The notes under the pieces: generated by a model
Database searches by the model: none
What the model was told of the DNA's origin: nothing
The model's input: the letters and a program-made list of their open reading frames with translations, nothing else
Shown: positions 37,398 through 48,900 of the stretch, one piece after another
Layout of the letters: each line of letters opens with the position of its first letter
Position numbering within the stretch: position 1 is the first letter of the stretch
Source: Andalucia godoyi
Lineage: Eukaryota; Discoba; Jakobea; Jakobida; Andaluciidae
NCBI GenBank assembly: GCA_009859145.1
Contig: VRVR01000023.1
Location: 1-64,000 of the forward strand
Reading direction: 5' to 3'
DNA: 64,000 nt
Made by a program: the position numbers and the translations under genes

Positions 37398-39308
37398 TCA
37401 AACGGCGCGTCGATCGAGACGATTTTGAGGAGTTCCGGAGCGTGATGCAGATGAGGGCCGGGGGTACGGGGATCCAACTGCAGACTTCAACAGAGGATTG
37501 TACTCCATTCGTCGGTACGCGTCCATGTAGGACGATGACAGATGCTCAAGCGATTTGGCCGCACTTCCAGAGTGAGGAACGTACGGCAGAGAGGATGCTG
37601 ATGACGCTGCCGCAGTTGGAGTCGGACTGGGCTCTAAAAAGTCTGCAAAGTCTGCAAAAGACCACTCGCTTTGCCTTCCGCCACCGCCCAAGTAGAACAA
37701 GTCGAAAATGACTTCTTCATCGACAATCGCAGGGGTAATATTGAATAGGCGAAGGCCGTCCACGAACTCGGCGAGCGTTATCTTGCCGTTCTTGAGAGTA
37801 TCAAAATGCAAAAAGGCATCGCGAACCGACGCGTAGTGCTCGTTGATGGTCTCGCGGAGAGACTGTCGCAACGAGACAACCTGGCGCAGCCGTGGAGGCA
37901 TCATGGATGTCGTTCCATAAGAGGAGCCGACGAACGTCGCCAGTGGCTTCCGCTTGGTCAGTTGAGAGTAGACGTCCGAAGAGGAGCCGTACAACCTTTG
38001 GAAGGTGGAATGAAACTGATCAGAACTAATGGCCATCCTGGAGGATGGATCAAAATCTCTCCACAGGTCGTCGATGACGGATATCGGGACAAGAGGAGGT
38101 GCAATGCCCAGCTTCTCTCGAAGCGTGCAGATGAAATCGTCCTTCGAGACATCCGAGCCCAGTTGCGGCGTTACTCTTCCGCTACGCGTGGCAATGGGTG
38201 TGCTTCTTCTGGACGAGGGACGAGGTGTCAGGGACGTTCGAGTAAACAGCTCATCAGCAAACCGGAGATCTCGGTTCCAGTCTAGCAACCGCTCCAGCAT
38301 CATCTGTTGCGTCTCCTGCTTGTTTAGCAGGCGTTCTGCAGTTGTGGTGGGAGTTGGGGTGTGGAAGGAGCGCAAGTTCGCGGAATAGGCGCTCTGCACG
38401 TCTGACTTCTGGTATCCCGATGCACATCTCGCAAACGTTTCGTAATCAATGAGGCCGGCGGGCCCCCGACATTGGAAGAGATCGAACATTTCGTGCAGGA
38501 CGGGAAGCGGAATGGGGATTCCGAGGATTGTCTCGACGCCAAAGCGGAACTCGTCTTCTGAAATCAACCCGTCGCGATCGTCATCGAAGCGCAGGAACGC
38601 CTCGCGGAATGAGTCGAATCTGCTGGTCAGTTTCGAGCGCATCAGATCCAAGTGCCAGTCGAGATCTGCTTGATCAAGCGCAGTTGCAACGGGCGATCTC
38701 GGCCGCCCTGGTTGAAGCGACCCCGCTGGAGAATCCGGCACATTGCTCTCGTTTGCCGTTCCGACGGGCATGAACAGCTTGGACGACGACATCGGGGTGG
38801 AAGGAGCGTCATGAGGACCTTGTGGAACCTGGGACATGCGTGGAACTCGCATCAACGGATGCGTCGATGACGCAACGGCAGAGGCCGCCTGCACGCCAGT
38901 ACCCGAGGTTAGCGCAGACGGAGGAGGTGGTGGTGCGGCAGGTGGTGGTGGTGGCGGCGCTGCTGATGATGATGACGATCCGGCGGCGGCGGCGGCGAGG
39001 GGAGGAGCGGAACTCTGGGCATGGGACGCAGTCGGGTGGGATGGGAAGCCAGGTGGAGACACGTCGTCATAAAGATACGAGTGAAACCGTCCTGGGCTGT
39101 TGGCGTTGTAGCGAAAAAGGTTTTGGCGGTAGTATTCTTTTGACGGTGTCGTATGATTCGGTTTGTCTGTCACATACGTGTAGTGCGGTGGTACAACATG
39201 CTCGTGCGCAGGTGCTCCGGCTGGGGCGTGCATGTAATGCAACGGAGTACCGGCGTCGTGAGTCGACGTCGATGGGGCAAAGGCACCGGGATGGGGTGTC
39301 TTGGACAT
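37398..39308 (-). CDS. EF-hand protein with Pro/Ala-rich N-terminus
   Basis: A 636-residue protein. The first ~210 residues are low complexity (poly-Pro, poly-Ala/Ser). Canonical EF-hand loops lie at about 240-252 (DDDRDGLISEDEF) and 500-512 (DTLKNGKITLAEF); the second lacks some acidic ligands and may be weak. Each is followed by a partner-like degenerate hand (RGPAGLIDYETFARC; GGRQSEWSFADFADF), so two EF-hand pairs are likely. A third region around 390-440 (SKDDFICTLREKLGI, DPSSRMAISSDQF) is also EF-like. Similar long EF-hand proteins occur in cilia and cytoskeleton, but that is speculation. The ATG at 39308 is used. Confidence 0.75.
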   Translation of the reverse strand: MSKTPHPGAFAPSTSTHDAGTPLHYMHAPAGAPAHEHVVPPHYTYVTDKPNHTTPSKEYYRQNLFRYNANSPGRFHSYLYDDVSPPGFPSHPTASHAQSSAPPLAAAAAGSSSSSAAPPPPPPAAPPPPPSALTSGTGVQAASAVASSTHPLMRVPRMSQVPQGPHDAPSTPMSSSKLFMPVGTANESNVPDSPAGSLQPGRPRSPVATALDQADLDWHLDLMRSKLTSRFDSFREAFLRFDDDRDGLISEDEFRFGVETILGIPIPLPVLHEMFDLFQCRGPAGLIDYETFARCASGYQKSDVQSAYSANLRSFHTPTPTTTAERLLNKQETQQMMLERLLDWNRDLRFADELFTRTSLTPRPSSRRSTPIATRSGRVTPQLGSDVSKDDFICTLREKLGIAPPLVPISVIDDLWRDFDPSSRMAISSDQFHSTFQRLYGSSSDVYSQLTKRKPLATFVGSSYGTTSMMPPRLRQVVSLRQSLRETINEHYASVRDAFLHFDTLKNGKITLAEFVDGLRLFNITPAIVDEEVIFDLFYLGGGGRQSEWSFADFADFLEPSPTPTAAASSASSLPYVPHSGSAAKSLEHLSSSYMDAYRRMEYNPLLKSAVGSPYPRPSSASRSGTPQNRLDRRAV

Positions 39309-40506
39309 TTTGGCTGTGAATCGGAGTTCAGTACGAGACGAAAGCAATCCACAATCCAAGATACACACTTCCTTTGGTGGTGCTTGTCAACCGAATCTCC
39401 CTTGTGTGCGTGGATTCCAAATAGTTCTGTTGGTTCCCCCCGCGACAATTCTGAACCGAATGTACTTCCACGGTTGTCGAAGAAGCGTTCTCAAGTGAAC
39501 ATTACCTTCGATCGAAGGTAAGTTGAAGTCGCGAGTTTTTTATTAATTAAACGAGGGGGGAGTTGGAGAAAGGCGCTGGAAAAAAGGCGCTGACGAGAAT
39601 TTCCCCTGGCCCCCTTTTTGTTTTTTTTACGCTACGCACTCGTCTAACATTATACCGTAGGTCCTGCACTTGCTAACACATCTCTCCTGGATTCGGGATA
39701 CCCTGCAGTCTGAGACTGATTCACAACATTCCACAATGATCGTCGAAGATTTAGAATGGCGAATGGTACTCGGCCACGAGTTCTTTGTCTTCTTTGTGCA
39801 GAAAATGTCATTCCTGAACCTCATCTAGCATCTGCTATGCGGAAAATGACAGCACGCTGCACTGCGCCACATGCATTATGCGAATCCCTAGCGTCACGGA
39901 AAAGAAAAAAACACCCAAGGGTCGGGAAATATTCCTTTTATGCGGGGAATTCGGCGGCGATTTTTCCTATTTTGGGAAGTTCCAGTTCCCGCTGATCCGC
40001 TGTCCGAACGACGGAAAAATGAAAATATTTTCCTAATAAAGAAGCATTTGTCTTTTGATGAAAACTCCGCAAAATAATAATAATAATAATAATGTATATT
40101 GTTTGTTTGCTTGTTTGTATTGAGTGCTGTGCAGTTGTGAACGATTAGCAATAAATATGAACTCGGCTGGTTCCTTTGAGCAATCAAGATGATCCCGATT
40201 TGTTGAAGCTGGAAGAGGAAACTCCATCCAACACTGAAACCCCCATGGCGGAAACACATATGCAGCAACTGGAAGTTGTCTGGAAGTCTGCATGAACCAA
40301 GCGTTCTTGCACCAACGGAATCCCCCAAAAGGACTATTAAAGCATCGGATATGCCTCACTACCCGAGACATCTTTCTTCTTCTTGTTCTTCTCTCTCTGT
40401 TATTATTATTTTGGATTGTTCTCCTTTCAACGTATCTTCTTTCGTACTCCCAATCAACTACTCTTCCTGTGTTTGGACAACAACAACGACAACAACGACG
40501 ACAAAC
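39309..40506. other. 1.2-kb bidirectional intergenic region
   Basis: It lies between the divergent EF-hand and kelch-b561 genes. It contains a 20-bp palindrome (39502-39521) and an AAT microsatellite (~40072-40093). Open frames here are short and overlap. No gene was recognised. Confidence 0.5.
39502..39521. promoter_or_regulatory. Perfect 20-bp palindrome TTACCTTCGATCGAAGGTAA
   Basis: It lies 194 bases upstream of the EF-hand gene ATG. Both half-sites are complete with no spacer. It could be a dimeric transcription-factor site; function is inferred from position only. Confidence 0.45.
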
Positions 40507-42174
40507 ATGTCTACGAAGATTTTCCAACATTATGCTCTGCCACTGTTGGTGGTTCTCTTCACGTGCAACATGTGTGCGGCTCAGCTGACGTGGACTCTGC
40601 GCTCACCGACAACCGCAACGAACCCTTCCGCCCGTACGGGCTCCTCGATCGGCTACCTTGCAAGCGGTCGTCAGCTCGTGATGTTCGGTGGAAAAGATGC
40701 TTCGGGAGCAGTGCTGCAGGACACCTGGATGTACTACTTTGACACGAATGCATGGGTGCCGATTACGGCAACCAACACTCCTCCGGCTCGGCACGGCGCA
40801 TACTACGGAATGTTCAAGGCAAATGGTGCGACGACGTCCCGCTTTGTGATTGCAATGGGCCGCGATGCCTCGGGCGGACAGCTCAACGATGCCTGGGTAT
40901 TCGACGCCAGTGTAAACGCATGGTCCCAGATCACAATTTCGGGTGATGTGCCCTCCGCCAGAATCGAGGCTGCAGGCGGGTTCTTTGGAGAAACTGGGGT
41001 CTTGATGATCGCAAACGGCCGGTCTGGAGATGATGTCTACTCGGACTCTTACAAGCTGGATCTCAACACTGGGGTTTGGACAAAGCTGACCTCCAATGAG
41101 CAGAACCTGTACAACCCCACAAAGCCCCATCCGCGCTACCAACCCGCTGGAATCCCAGTCTCGGCTTCCAAGATGGTGGTCTTCGGAGGATGCCTGGGAG
41201 ACAAGGGATCGGTTGCTGGACCATGCCCGTACAACGACGCGTGGTACGTCGATGCATCCGACAAGTCGTGGAAGCAGATTGCTCAAAAGTCGGATTCAAG
41301 CAAGACGCCTGTTCCCCGGACAAGCCAGTCTGCATTCATGTGGCCTGGAAACAAGTACGTGCTCTTCTACGGCGGAAAGATCGAGGCGGAAGACCAAATC
41401 ACTCGCGTTGACAAGCCTGGATCCGACGAAATCGCTGTCTTGGACGGCACTTCCTTGGACTCCACCAAGTGGAAGCGTGTCAAATCCAACAACGCACCGT
41501 CGAGCGTTCTCGAAGGCTCCGCGTTCTTGACCACTGCCGATCCGTCTACTGTCGGAGTCATTGTGTTTGGAGGCAAAGGTGCTTCGGGACTGACAAGCAA
41601 CATCTACACCTTGACCGGCTCCGTCGATGGAGCACCTGAGATCACCGGAAACAACAGCTGGTTCTCGCTGCTTATGATCCACGCCATTCTGATGTTCGTT
41701 GGATGGGCACTCTTTATGCCCATCGGCACCATCCTCGCTCGCTACCTCAGCGGCAGCGGCAACCGATTGATCCTCATCTCGCACATTGTTTTCCAGACCA
41801 CCGGGCTTCTTGTCGGCATCGCAGCGTTTGCAGTTGGAATGACCGCATTCAAAAACAGCCGATTCACAAACGCCTACGAGATCTTGCTGCTGATCACTCT
41901 GATCTTGGGACTCCTGTCCTTTGTCAGTATCGGATTCATGCCTGCACTGGGCACTCCGAGACGCAAGCACTGGAACATCATCCACAACGGACTCGGCTAC
42001 CTGACCATGCTCGTCGCCGCAACCGCCATTTCTCTACTCCTGTTCTTGATCATCGTTCCCCAGCAAGTCTGGATTGCCTGGTATGTCTACCTCGGAGTCG
42101 TTCTCGTCGTCTTTGCAGTTCTCGAGTGCTTCCACAGAAAGCGCAAGGTTGTGCACAGGGACATCAAGGTCTGA
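40507..42174 (+). CDS. Kelch-repeat protein fused to a cytochrome b561-type membrane domain
   Basis: A 555-residue protein. A signal peptide (~1-25, LPLLVVLFTCNMCAA) precedes about six kelch repeats (~30-370; e.g. LVMFGGKDASGAVLQDTWMYYFD, VVFGGCLG, VIVFGGKGASGLTSNIYTL). Five to six helices follow (~385-545). MIHAILMFVGWALFMPIGTILARYL matches the first helix of FRRS1-like cytochrome b561, and the next helix keeps its His (LILISHIVFQTTGLLVG). Candidate heme ligands are H392, H426 and H488/H493. The expected His of the third helix is missing (FTNAYEILLL, Tyr at 457). In relatives the extracellular part is DOMON or reeler, not kelch. Transmembrane electron transfer is likely but weakened by the lost ligand. 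Confidence 0.75.
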   Translation: MSTKIFQHYALPLLVVLFTCNMCAAQLTWTLRSPTTATNPSARTGSSIGYLASGRQLVMFGGKDASGAVLQDTWMYYFDTNAWVPITATNTPPARHGAYYGMFKANGATTSRFVIAMGRDASGGQLNDAWVFDASVNAWSQITISGDVPSARIEAAGGFFGETGVLMIANGRSGDDVYSDSYKLDLNTGVWTKLTSNEQNLYNPTKPHPRYQPAGIPVSASKMVVFGGCLGDKGSVAGPCPYNDAWYVDASDKSWKQIAQKSDSSKTPVPRTSQSAFMWPGNKYVLFYGGKIEAEDQITRVDKPGSDEIAVLDGTSLDSTKWKRVKSNNAPSSVLEGSAFLTTADPSTVGVIVFGGKGASGLTSNIYTLTGSVDGAPEITGNNSWFSLLMIHAILMFVGWALFMPIGTILARYLSGSGNRLILISHIVFQTTGLLVGIAAFAVGMTAFKNSRFTNAYEILLLITLILGLLSFVSIGFMPALGTPRRKHWNIIHNGLGYLTMLVAATAISLLLFLIIVPQQVWIAWYVYLGVVLVVFAVLECFHRKRKVVHRDIKV

Positions 42175-42783
42175 AAAACAAAAAAAAGGCATTCCGCCCT
42201 TTTACCGCTTCCCCGCTTCCGAATAGAGAATGAACGACAGAGAAACCTGTACAGAATGGACAACACACCAGAGTTTCGCAGATGAAAATGTAACAATTAA
42301 TTAATTTTTAAAAAAAAAACTTTTTCTTACAGCAATGTCCTGCTCTCTTCCTCTCTCAACCGCAACCTGCGCGAGCAGAAGCAGTCCAAGGGGGGAGGAG
42401 GCCCGCGCCGCCGTACAGGCAGAGCATTCAGCAGATTTCTGTAAGCAAGTGACACGCTGGCCACAGCAAAAGGAAAGACATTTGCGAGCAGCGGGGAAAC
42501 CTGAGCAGTACTGGTTTGCTGCCCCGTCCCAGCGCATCGGCATACATTTCATGGAACGTGCGCGCAGAGCCGCTGAAAACGAATTCGGTTTGTCTCGGCT
42601 GAATGCGCGACTCAGCATGGCTTCCGTGCTGGGCGATCGGCCTGTCGTGGAACTGGAGGCAATCAGACAAGGCGGCTCTTCTGGGAGGTTTTGGACATGC
42701 CTCTGCAGTTGCCACCTGCCAGTTTCTCAATTTTCCAAATCAGTCGTGAAAGATCAGTGTCGAGTTCAATCCCCTCTCCCTCT

Positions 42784-42882
<99 letters not shown>

Positions 42883-42919
42883 CCCGGTGTACCACACAAA
42901 CGACAATCCAGGAAAAAAA
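42175..42919. other. Leader and promoter region of the ABCG gene
   Basis: About 745 bases. The frame upstream of the ABCG start is open from 42335, but it runs through a 90-base CT repeat that would encode poly-Leu/Ser and shows no family sequence. It is treated as promoter and 5' leader. Confidence 0.55.
42789..42878. repeat. CT dinucleotide microsatellite
   Basis: About 45 CT units just upstream of the ABCG start (42920), with pyrimidines on the coding strand. Confidence 0.9.
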
Positions 42920-45703
42920 ATGTCTCCGAGGCAATACGCTGCGAGCATCGCTGCGAGTTCACAGCCATTTGAAACATTGTTGACGTTTGATCTTCCCATT
43001 CCTGAGCCAGCCGCAACTGTCACTTCTGCCTCTGGTTCTGGTTCTGTTTCGGACTACTCTCGTTCAGAATCACTCCCAATGTCCCGCTTGGACAACGCGG
43101 AGAATTCGTCTCCGAATGCTGTAAACTCTCCTTCGCCGCCGGTCTTTGATTTGGGTGGTGCGGAAACAATCTGGATCCCCTTCGACGGACCATCGTGCAC
43201 AGATTCTTCGACCCCGGAGCCCGAGTCCTCCTCCGTAGACCGCACTGGCACACCCGCGTCCTCCTTGGACTCGCAGTCCCGAGGTGGTAGCTTCTCCGGC
43301 GACGGATCCTCAAGCAACAGTGCAAATGGCAAAGGAGTGCTCCCCCCGCGGTTGCTGACTCGCGGTTCCCGGACGCTTAGTATCTCGACAGAGCGGGACC
43401 CTGAACGACCACAAATCGTGTTTCCTTTGCGCCAAAGCGCCACGGAGGTCGAATCGAATGTCCGAACACGGTTTCTTGTGGGCTCTGCGAGTGCAGGGGT
43501 TTCGGCGGACCAGGTGAATCCGTCACTTAGAATGCGCAAGGAAAAGAGCTTCCTGCTCAGCACAAAGAACGAGCCAATGAGTCCGCTGTCTCTGTGGCTG
43601 CAGCAACACGTCCCAACGGGGTTTTCGCTTCCTGGCCACGAAGGAATGTCCCTGAAGTTCGATAAGCTGGTTTGCAAGGTCCGAAAGCACCAGCGACGAT
43701 CCAAGGACTCGACTGCAATCGAAACCAACAATCCAGCGCCCGCATCCCTCAGTGGAGACGGCACACAAAAGACTGTACACGGTGGCGACGATTTCAAAGT
43801 ACTGCTGGATGGTGTTTCTGCGGATTTTGAAAAGGGATCGCTCACCGCGATTATGGGACCTTCGGGTAGCGGCAAGACCACTCTGTTGAATTGCATCTCA
43901 GGACGGCTGATATCGGACAATCAAAACGTCTTCCTGGAGGGCACTATCTCGCTGAATAACCATCCCGTTGACAAATCTTCCCGGCGATTGACCGGGTACG
44001 TCAAGCAACAAGACCTCATCTTTCCCAACATGACGGTCAAAGAAGCGCTGAAATTTGCAGCGGAGATGCGAATTCCTGAAGAAGTTCCAAGCAGCTTGAA
44101 ATTGCAGCGTGTGGACCGACTGCTCCGTGATCTTGGGCTGGAAAAGGTGAAGGACACCATTGCGGATGGCAAGAAAAACGAGCGCATTTCCGGTGGGGAA
44201 ATGAAGCGCCTTTCCTGTGCTCTGGAGCTCGTTGCATCCCCGGAAGTCTTGTTCTTGGATGAACCAACGTCGGGTCTGGATGCTGCTGCATCCTACAACT
44301 TGGTCCGAACTCTTGCCAAACTGGCAAAGAAGAATGGACAAACCGTCGTGACGACCATCCACCAGCCTTCAGCGCAGATATTCGACCATTTCGACACGTT
44401 GATGCTGCTCTCAGAAGGAAAAGTTGTTTATTATGGACCTGCCCGTTACGCGGTCAAGTATTTTGAACAGTCATTTGGCCTGCAGTGCCCCGTGTATTCC
44501 AATCCTGCAGATTTCTTGATTGACATTTGTTGCGTCGAGCGCACCATTTCCTCGGAGGTGCTAAAGAGAAGGTTCGGCACCTCGAGAGATGGCCCACTTG
44601 TTACGCAGGCGTGGTTGTCAGGTGCCTGGTCCGACTACTGCAACCACCAGTACACGTTGGCCACGCGGTCCCCGTCGAATCCTCACGAACAAGCACAATC
44701 AACATTCTCATCTGCTCGCGAGGGAAAGCTGACCCAGAGACAACACACAGAACCGAGTTCTGATCTTGAGCAGCAGCAAACCTACCATGTGCAAGGCGCC
44801 GATGAAACCGAAAAGGGCGATGATAAGCTTTGGTCGCGGTCCAAATATGCGTCGGGACTGGGACATCAGATTTCTCTTCTTACCTGGAGAGCGTTTCTGG
44901 GCTTCTTGCGTAATCCTCAGTACTTCAAAGCCCGGCTCCTGCAGAAGGTCATTATCGGACTCATAATCAGTCTTGTGTATTTCCAGCTGGATCATTCGCA
45001 AGCAGGCATTGACTCTCGTCGTGGATTGATGTTCTTTGTGACGGTGCAAACGGGAGTCGGAGCGATCATCACTACACTACATGCATTCCAGAAAGAGCGC
45101 GCTGTGGTGGACCATGAAAGAGGTGCAAAGTGGTACTCTGTGATGCCATACTTCATCGCAAAGTCAGTCGTGGAGCTGCCCTTGCAGCTGCTGGAACCAG
45201 TTCTGTTCTCGGTCATTGTGTACTGGATGACTGGACTGAATCCGCTCCCGGACCGCTTCTTGATATTTGTTGGCATGATGGCTCTGCTGACGTTCCTTGG
45301 TAACTCCATGGGATTGCTGATTGCAGCCTCCACTTCCGGATTCGAAACGGCCGCCATCATTTCGAGAATTACGATGATCTTCTTCATGCTGTTTTCCGGC
45401 TTCCTCGTCAGCGACTCCAGTATTCCCATCTGGCTGCGGTGGATTAAGCCGTGCCTATATTTGACGTATGCGTACAAGATTTCGCTGGTGAATGAACTTG
45501 CTGGAGAAACCTTTTATTGCACGTCCAGTGAAACGGTTCGTGGAATATGCCCATACCAGACGGGAGACGAGGTACTCAAAGTCCTGGGCTTGGATGACAT
45601 TAACATCCCGCAGCAGTTCATCATCATGGTTGCTTTTGCAGTTGGCCTGCGATTCCTTCTCTATCTGTCTCTTCGCTTCTACAAGGGATCACAAAGAGTG
45701 TAG
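42920..45703 (+). CDS. ABCG (White) subfamily ABC half-transporter
   Basis: A 927-residue protein with the ABCG order, ATPase first and membrane domain second. A ~230-residue Ser/Pro-rich N-terminal extension precedes the ATPase: Walker A GPSGSGKT (313-320), signature SGGEMKR (424-430), Walker B VLFLDEP (~442-448), and H-loop [16 protein letters not shown] linker (~590-640) leads into six membrane helices (~650-925), with the [28 protein letters not shown] segment typical of ABCG. ABCG half-transporters dimerise and export lipids, sterols or drugs; the substrate here is unknown. The ATG at 42920, preceded by an A-run, is chosen over an in-frame ATG at 42335, which would force translation through the CT microsatellite. 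Confidence 0.9.
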
Positions 45704-45986
45704 TGTTGTGTGCAAGAACGAGGCGGCTGTGAATGCGCCAAAGGAGCGGGAAATACGTGCCAAAGCGCGAAAGACCAGGGAATACAGCCCATGAAGGGCT
45801 TTGGAGAAGGGGAGAAGGGGAAAAAATAATAATATTTTAACCAATTTTATTTTTTTTTCAAAATGAAAAGGCACAACTATAGAGAGATAGGCAGATATAG
45901 ATAGGCAAGGGAAAAGGACATGTGCAACGAAACCGCATAAAGAAAAGAAGGGAAAACAGGGAGTACGAACAGCGTTCAAATTGTTT

Positions 45987-48900
45987 TCAAGACGTCTTCA
46001 TGTGTGATCGGTTCTTGAGCGCCCATGGAACGAACATCTTGCACTTTTCGCGTTCAAGGTTCTTGATGTATTTGCTCTTCGATAGATAGGACATGATCGT
46101 GTTGCACTTCCGACCAGAGTGAGAAATGGCAGATTCATCGGCTTGTGACTCCAGGATGATCATTAGGCCCTTTTCCACCACGAATGATGTGACGAAACAG
46201 GCAACAACAAGGATCAGCATGTAGTACCGGAACGACAAGGGCACACCTTCCCGACCGTCCAAACATTCGACAGTAGTGCAAACAACCAGATCAAGCGAAC
46301 TCTGGATGCCAGAGTCCGCAGACAGCAGGATGTACAGATCCAAGCTGAGGAGGAAGATGTAGAATGCCACCAACCCAACATTTCGCAGAAGCGGCTTCCG
46401 GAAAGGCTTGGAGATGTTGAAAACAAACCCCAGAATCAAGTATTGGAAGATCGAGAACATGAACATCACAGTGTTTGCCACGCTATCAATATCATTCAGA
46501 CTTTCGCTCTTACGTGCAGTGTTGAAGCTCTTCGAGGTTGCCCACACAATAACAGAAACGAGGAAGATAATGTGAACCAAAGACTGTGCCGCAAAGGACA
46601 CGACAACCTGCAAACTGAACAGTGATCCAGGCGGGCGAAGTCGCGAAATCTTTGGGTATGCTGCCGTGAGCGGACTCAGAAATGCAAGCGGAAGAACATG
46701 GAACAGCGTGATCCAAGCGGTTTGCGTTTCTGACAAGCCCGAAATACCATACTTGAACATAAACACTGTGGAGACAAACATGAGAATGGAGGAGACGACC
46801 ATAAATTTGAATGTCTGAACCATGTTCGCGATAGCACCACGTCCTTCGCGAATGAGCCGCACAATGGAACCAATGGCGGAAACCTTTCCATTATCGACTG
46901 TGCTTGAATGGAAGGACGCGCAAATCGTGGACGTAGGATTCTCAGAAAGCGCAAGCGACGCAGTCGTTGCGGAAAAGGCAAGCACGTCGTTGGACCCATC
47001 TCCAACGTAGCCCACATAAAATTGAAGCTCTGTCTCGAAAAACTGCACCAGAAGCGCCTTTTGCTCCGGGGAAATTTGTGCATAGACACGGCATCTACAA
47101 AGGAGAGCTGCAAGCAAAAACCGCTGGGATTGGTCCCGAACCCCCAGCAAGAATTCCAGAACATCTCCCGTCAGGACGAGCTCTTTGAATTGGCCTCTTT
47201 CACCCAGAGCAGAACTCGTTGAAACACTAGATCCGTACATGCCTCCTGGCCCTCCGTCTTCTAGTTCAATCCACTCTATGTAAGCGTCGCTTCCGCCTTG
47301 CGAAACAACTTTCCCTAGGAGAATGGGGGCCGTAGAATCAATGATGCGACATTTTCGAGCCACCGCAATGCACGTCGACGTGACATCTCCGGACACCAGA
47401 TATGTCCGGATGGCGCTCCGCGACAAGTGCTCCACAACCTGCGCGGAATCCGGTCGGACCGAATTCTCCAGAACTGCAATGCCCACAAGCTTCAGATCGG
47501 CGAAAAGCGAAGGATCCGCCTCCGCAGAAATAGGGGAGTGCGCCTCAAGTTTCTTCATCGCATAGGCAACTAGTCGATACCCCTGGAGCCCCAAGGAATG
47601 CAGCGCCGATTCAAAGTCTGCGGGCGTGCCTTCCGGAGACAAATGCGGCAAGATCTTTGACGCCTCTGCCTTCAAAACCACCCATCGTTCTACAATCGAA
47701 CGCTTGTCTGCTCCGGAGGAAGAGCCTTCGCCAGCGGTAGACGCCGTTTCCTTCTCGGCTTTGGGAGCAGCAGTATTGGATGTCTTAACCTCGACAACCG
47801 TACCGGTCAATCGGTCCGCAATGGAAAACACAACGGAGGTTAGTTTTCGCAAAAAATAGCGGCGCTGTGGATCAAACCACGATGGAGAACGAAAGATCAG
47901 GCTGTTGGTATCTTGGAAACATTCAAACTGCGTGCAAGTGAAACACTCGCGCTCCAACGGATCACCCATAACATTCGCGGTCCTTGGGAACACAAGAGAC
48001 TGGCACGCCGCCATACAAATGAGAGACTCGCGAGAAAACAGCTGCGATTGGCTTTGCGATGGTAGCAACTCGCAGTGCTGCACTTGCTCCGCAGTGGATG
48101 TCATTCTCGGATACGCCGGTGACGAAAACAGGTTGGATGGCTTGAACTCCTTGAGGGAAAAATCATGCGATGTCAGCGTCCCGGTTTTGTCAATCATCAC
48201 GCAATCGACGCGACCGAAAGACACCACAGAGTCGGTGTTCATTGAATAAATCTGCTTCTTCTTCAAACGCACGGCCGCAAATATCACGGCCATCGTGAAC
48301 GACACAAGATACACGGGCTGCAACGCCACGGCATTCGTGTCCAGCGCCAATAAAACGATTTCGTATGTAGACAGATTGCTGAGGAAAACGTGTAGCGAGG
48401 CAAATGCACCTATTGTGGAAATCGCAAAAACTCCAATCATGATGATCGCCCACAAAAACGCTTCGTGTTCGTACGGCGATCCCACGACACGCTTATACAA
48501 GCTCTTGCGGATCATTTCGCCGCGCAGCGTATAGAATCCTGTGTTCAGCACGATTGCTCGGGCAGGCACGAGCTGCCCATTTTCTGTTGCATCGTTCTGA
48601 ATCGCTGCAATGTGTGTGCCCGAGTACAGCAGATGCTCTGCAGGGATTCCTTCTCCACGCAATCCGCGAAGAGCGGTCTTCTGCAGCAAGGATGGATCTC
48701 CAGTTAACGAGGACTCGTCTGCGCTCACAGAGCCTTGGAGCAATGCTGCGTCGCACGGAACCCGCATTCTCATGTTCAGTTCGATGATGTCGCCTGGAAC
48801 CAGTGAACTCGAGCCAGTAATAAAGCTCTGGCCCTGTCGGACCACGTGAATCTCTGTGTTGCTGACGACCATTTTCTTGAGTCTCTTCAAATACTTGTAA

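Noticed and set aside
42335-42919. In-frame N-terminal extension of the ABCG gene from an ATG at 42335
   Set aside because: It would translate a 90-base CT microsatellite as poly-Leu/Ser and shows no family sequence. The ATG at 42920 follows an A-run typical of leaders and starts a normal ABCG extension.
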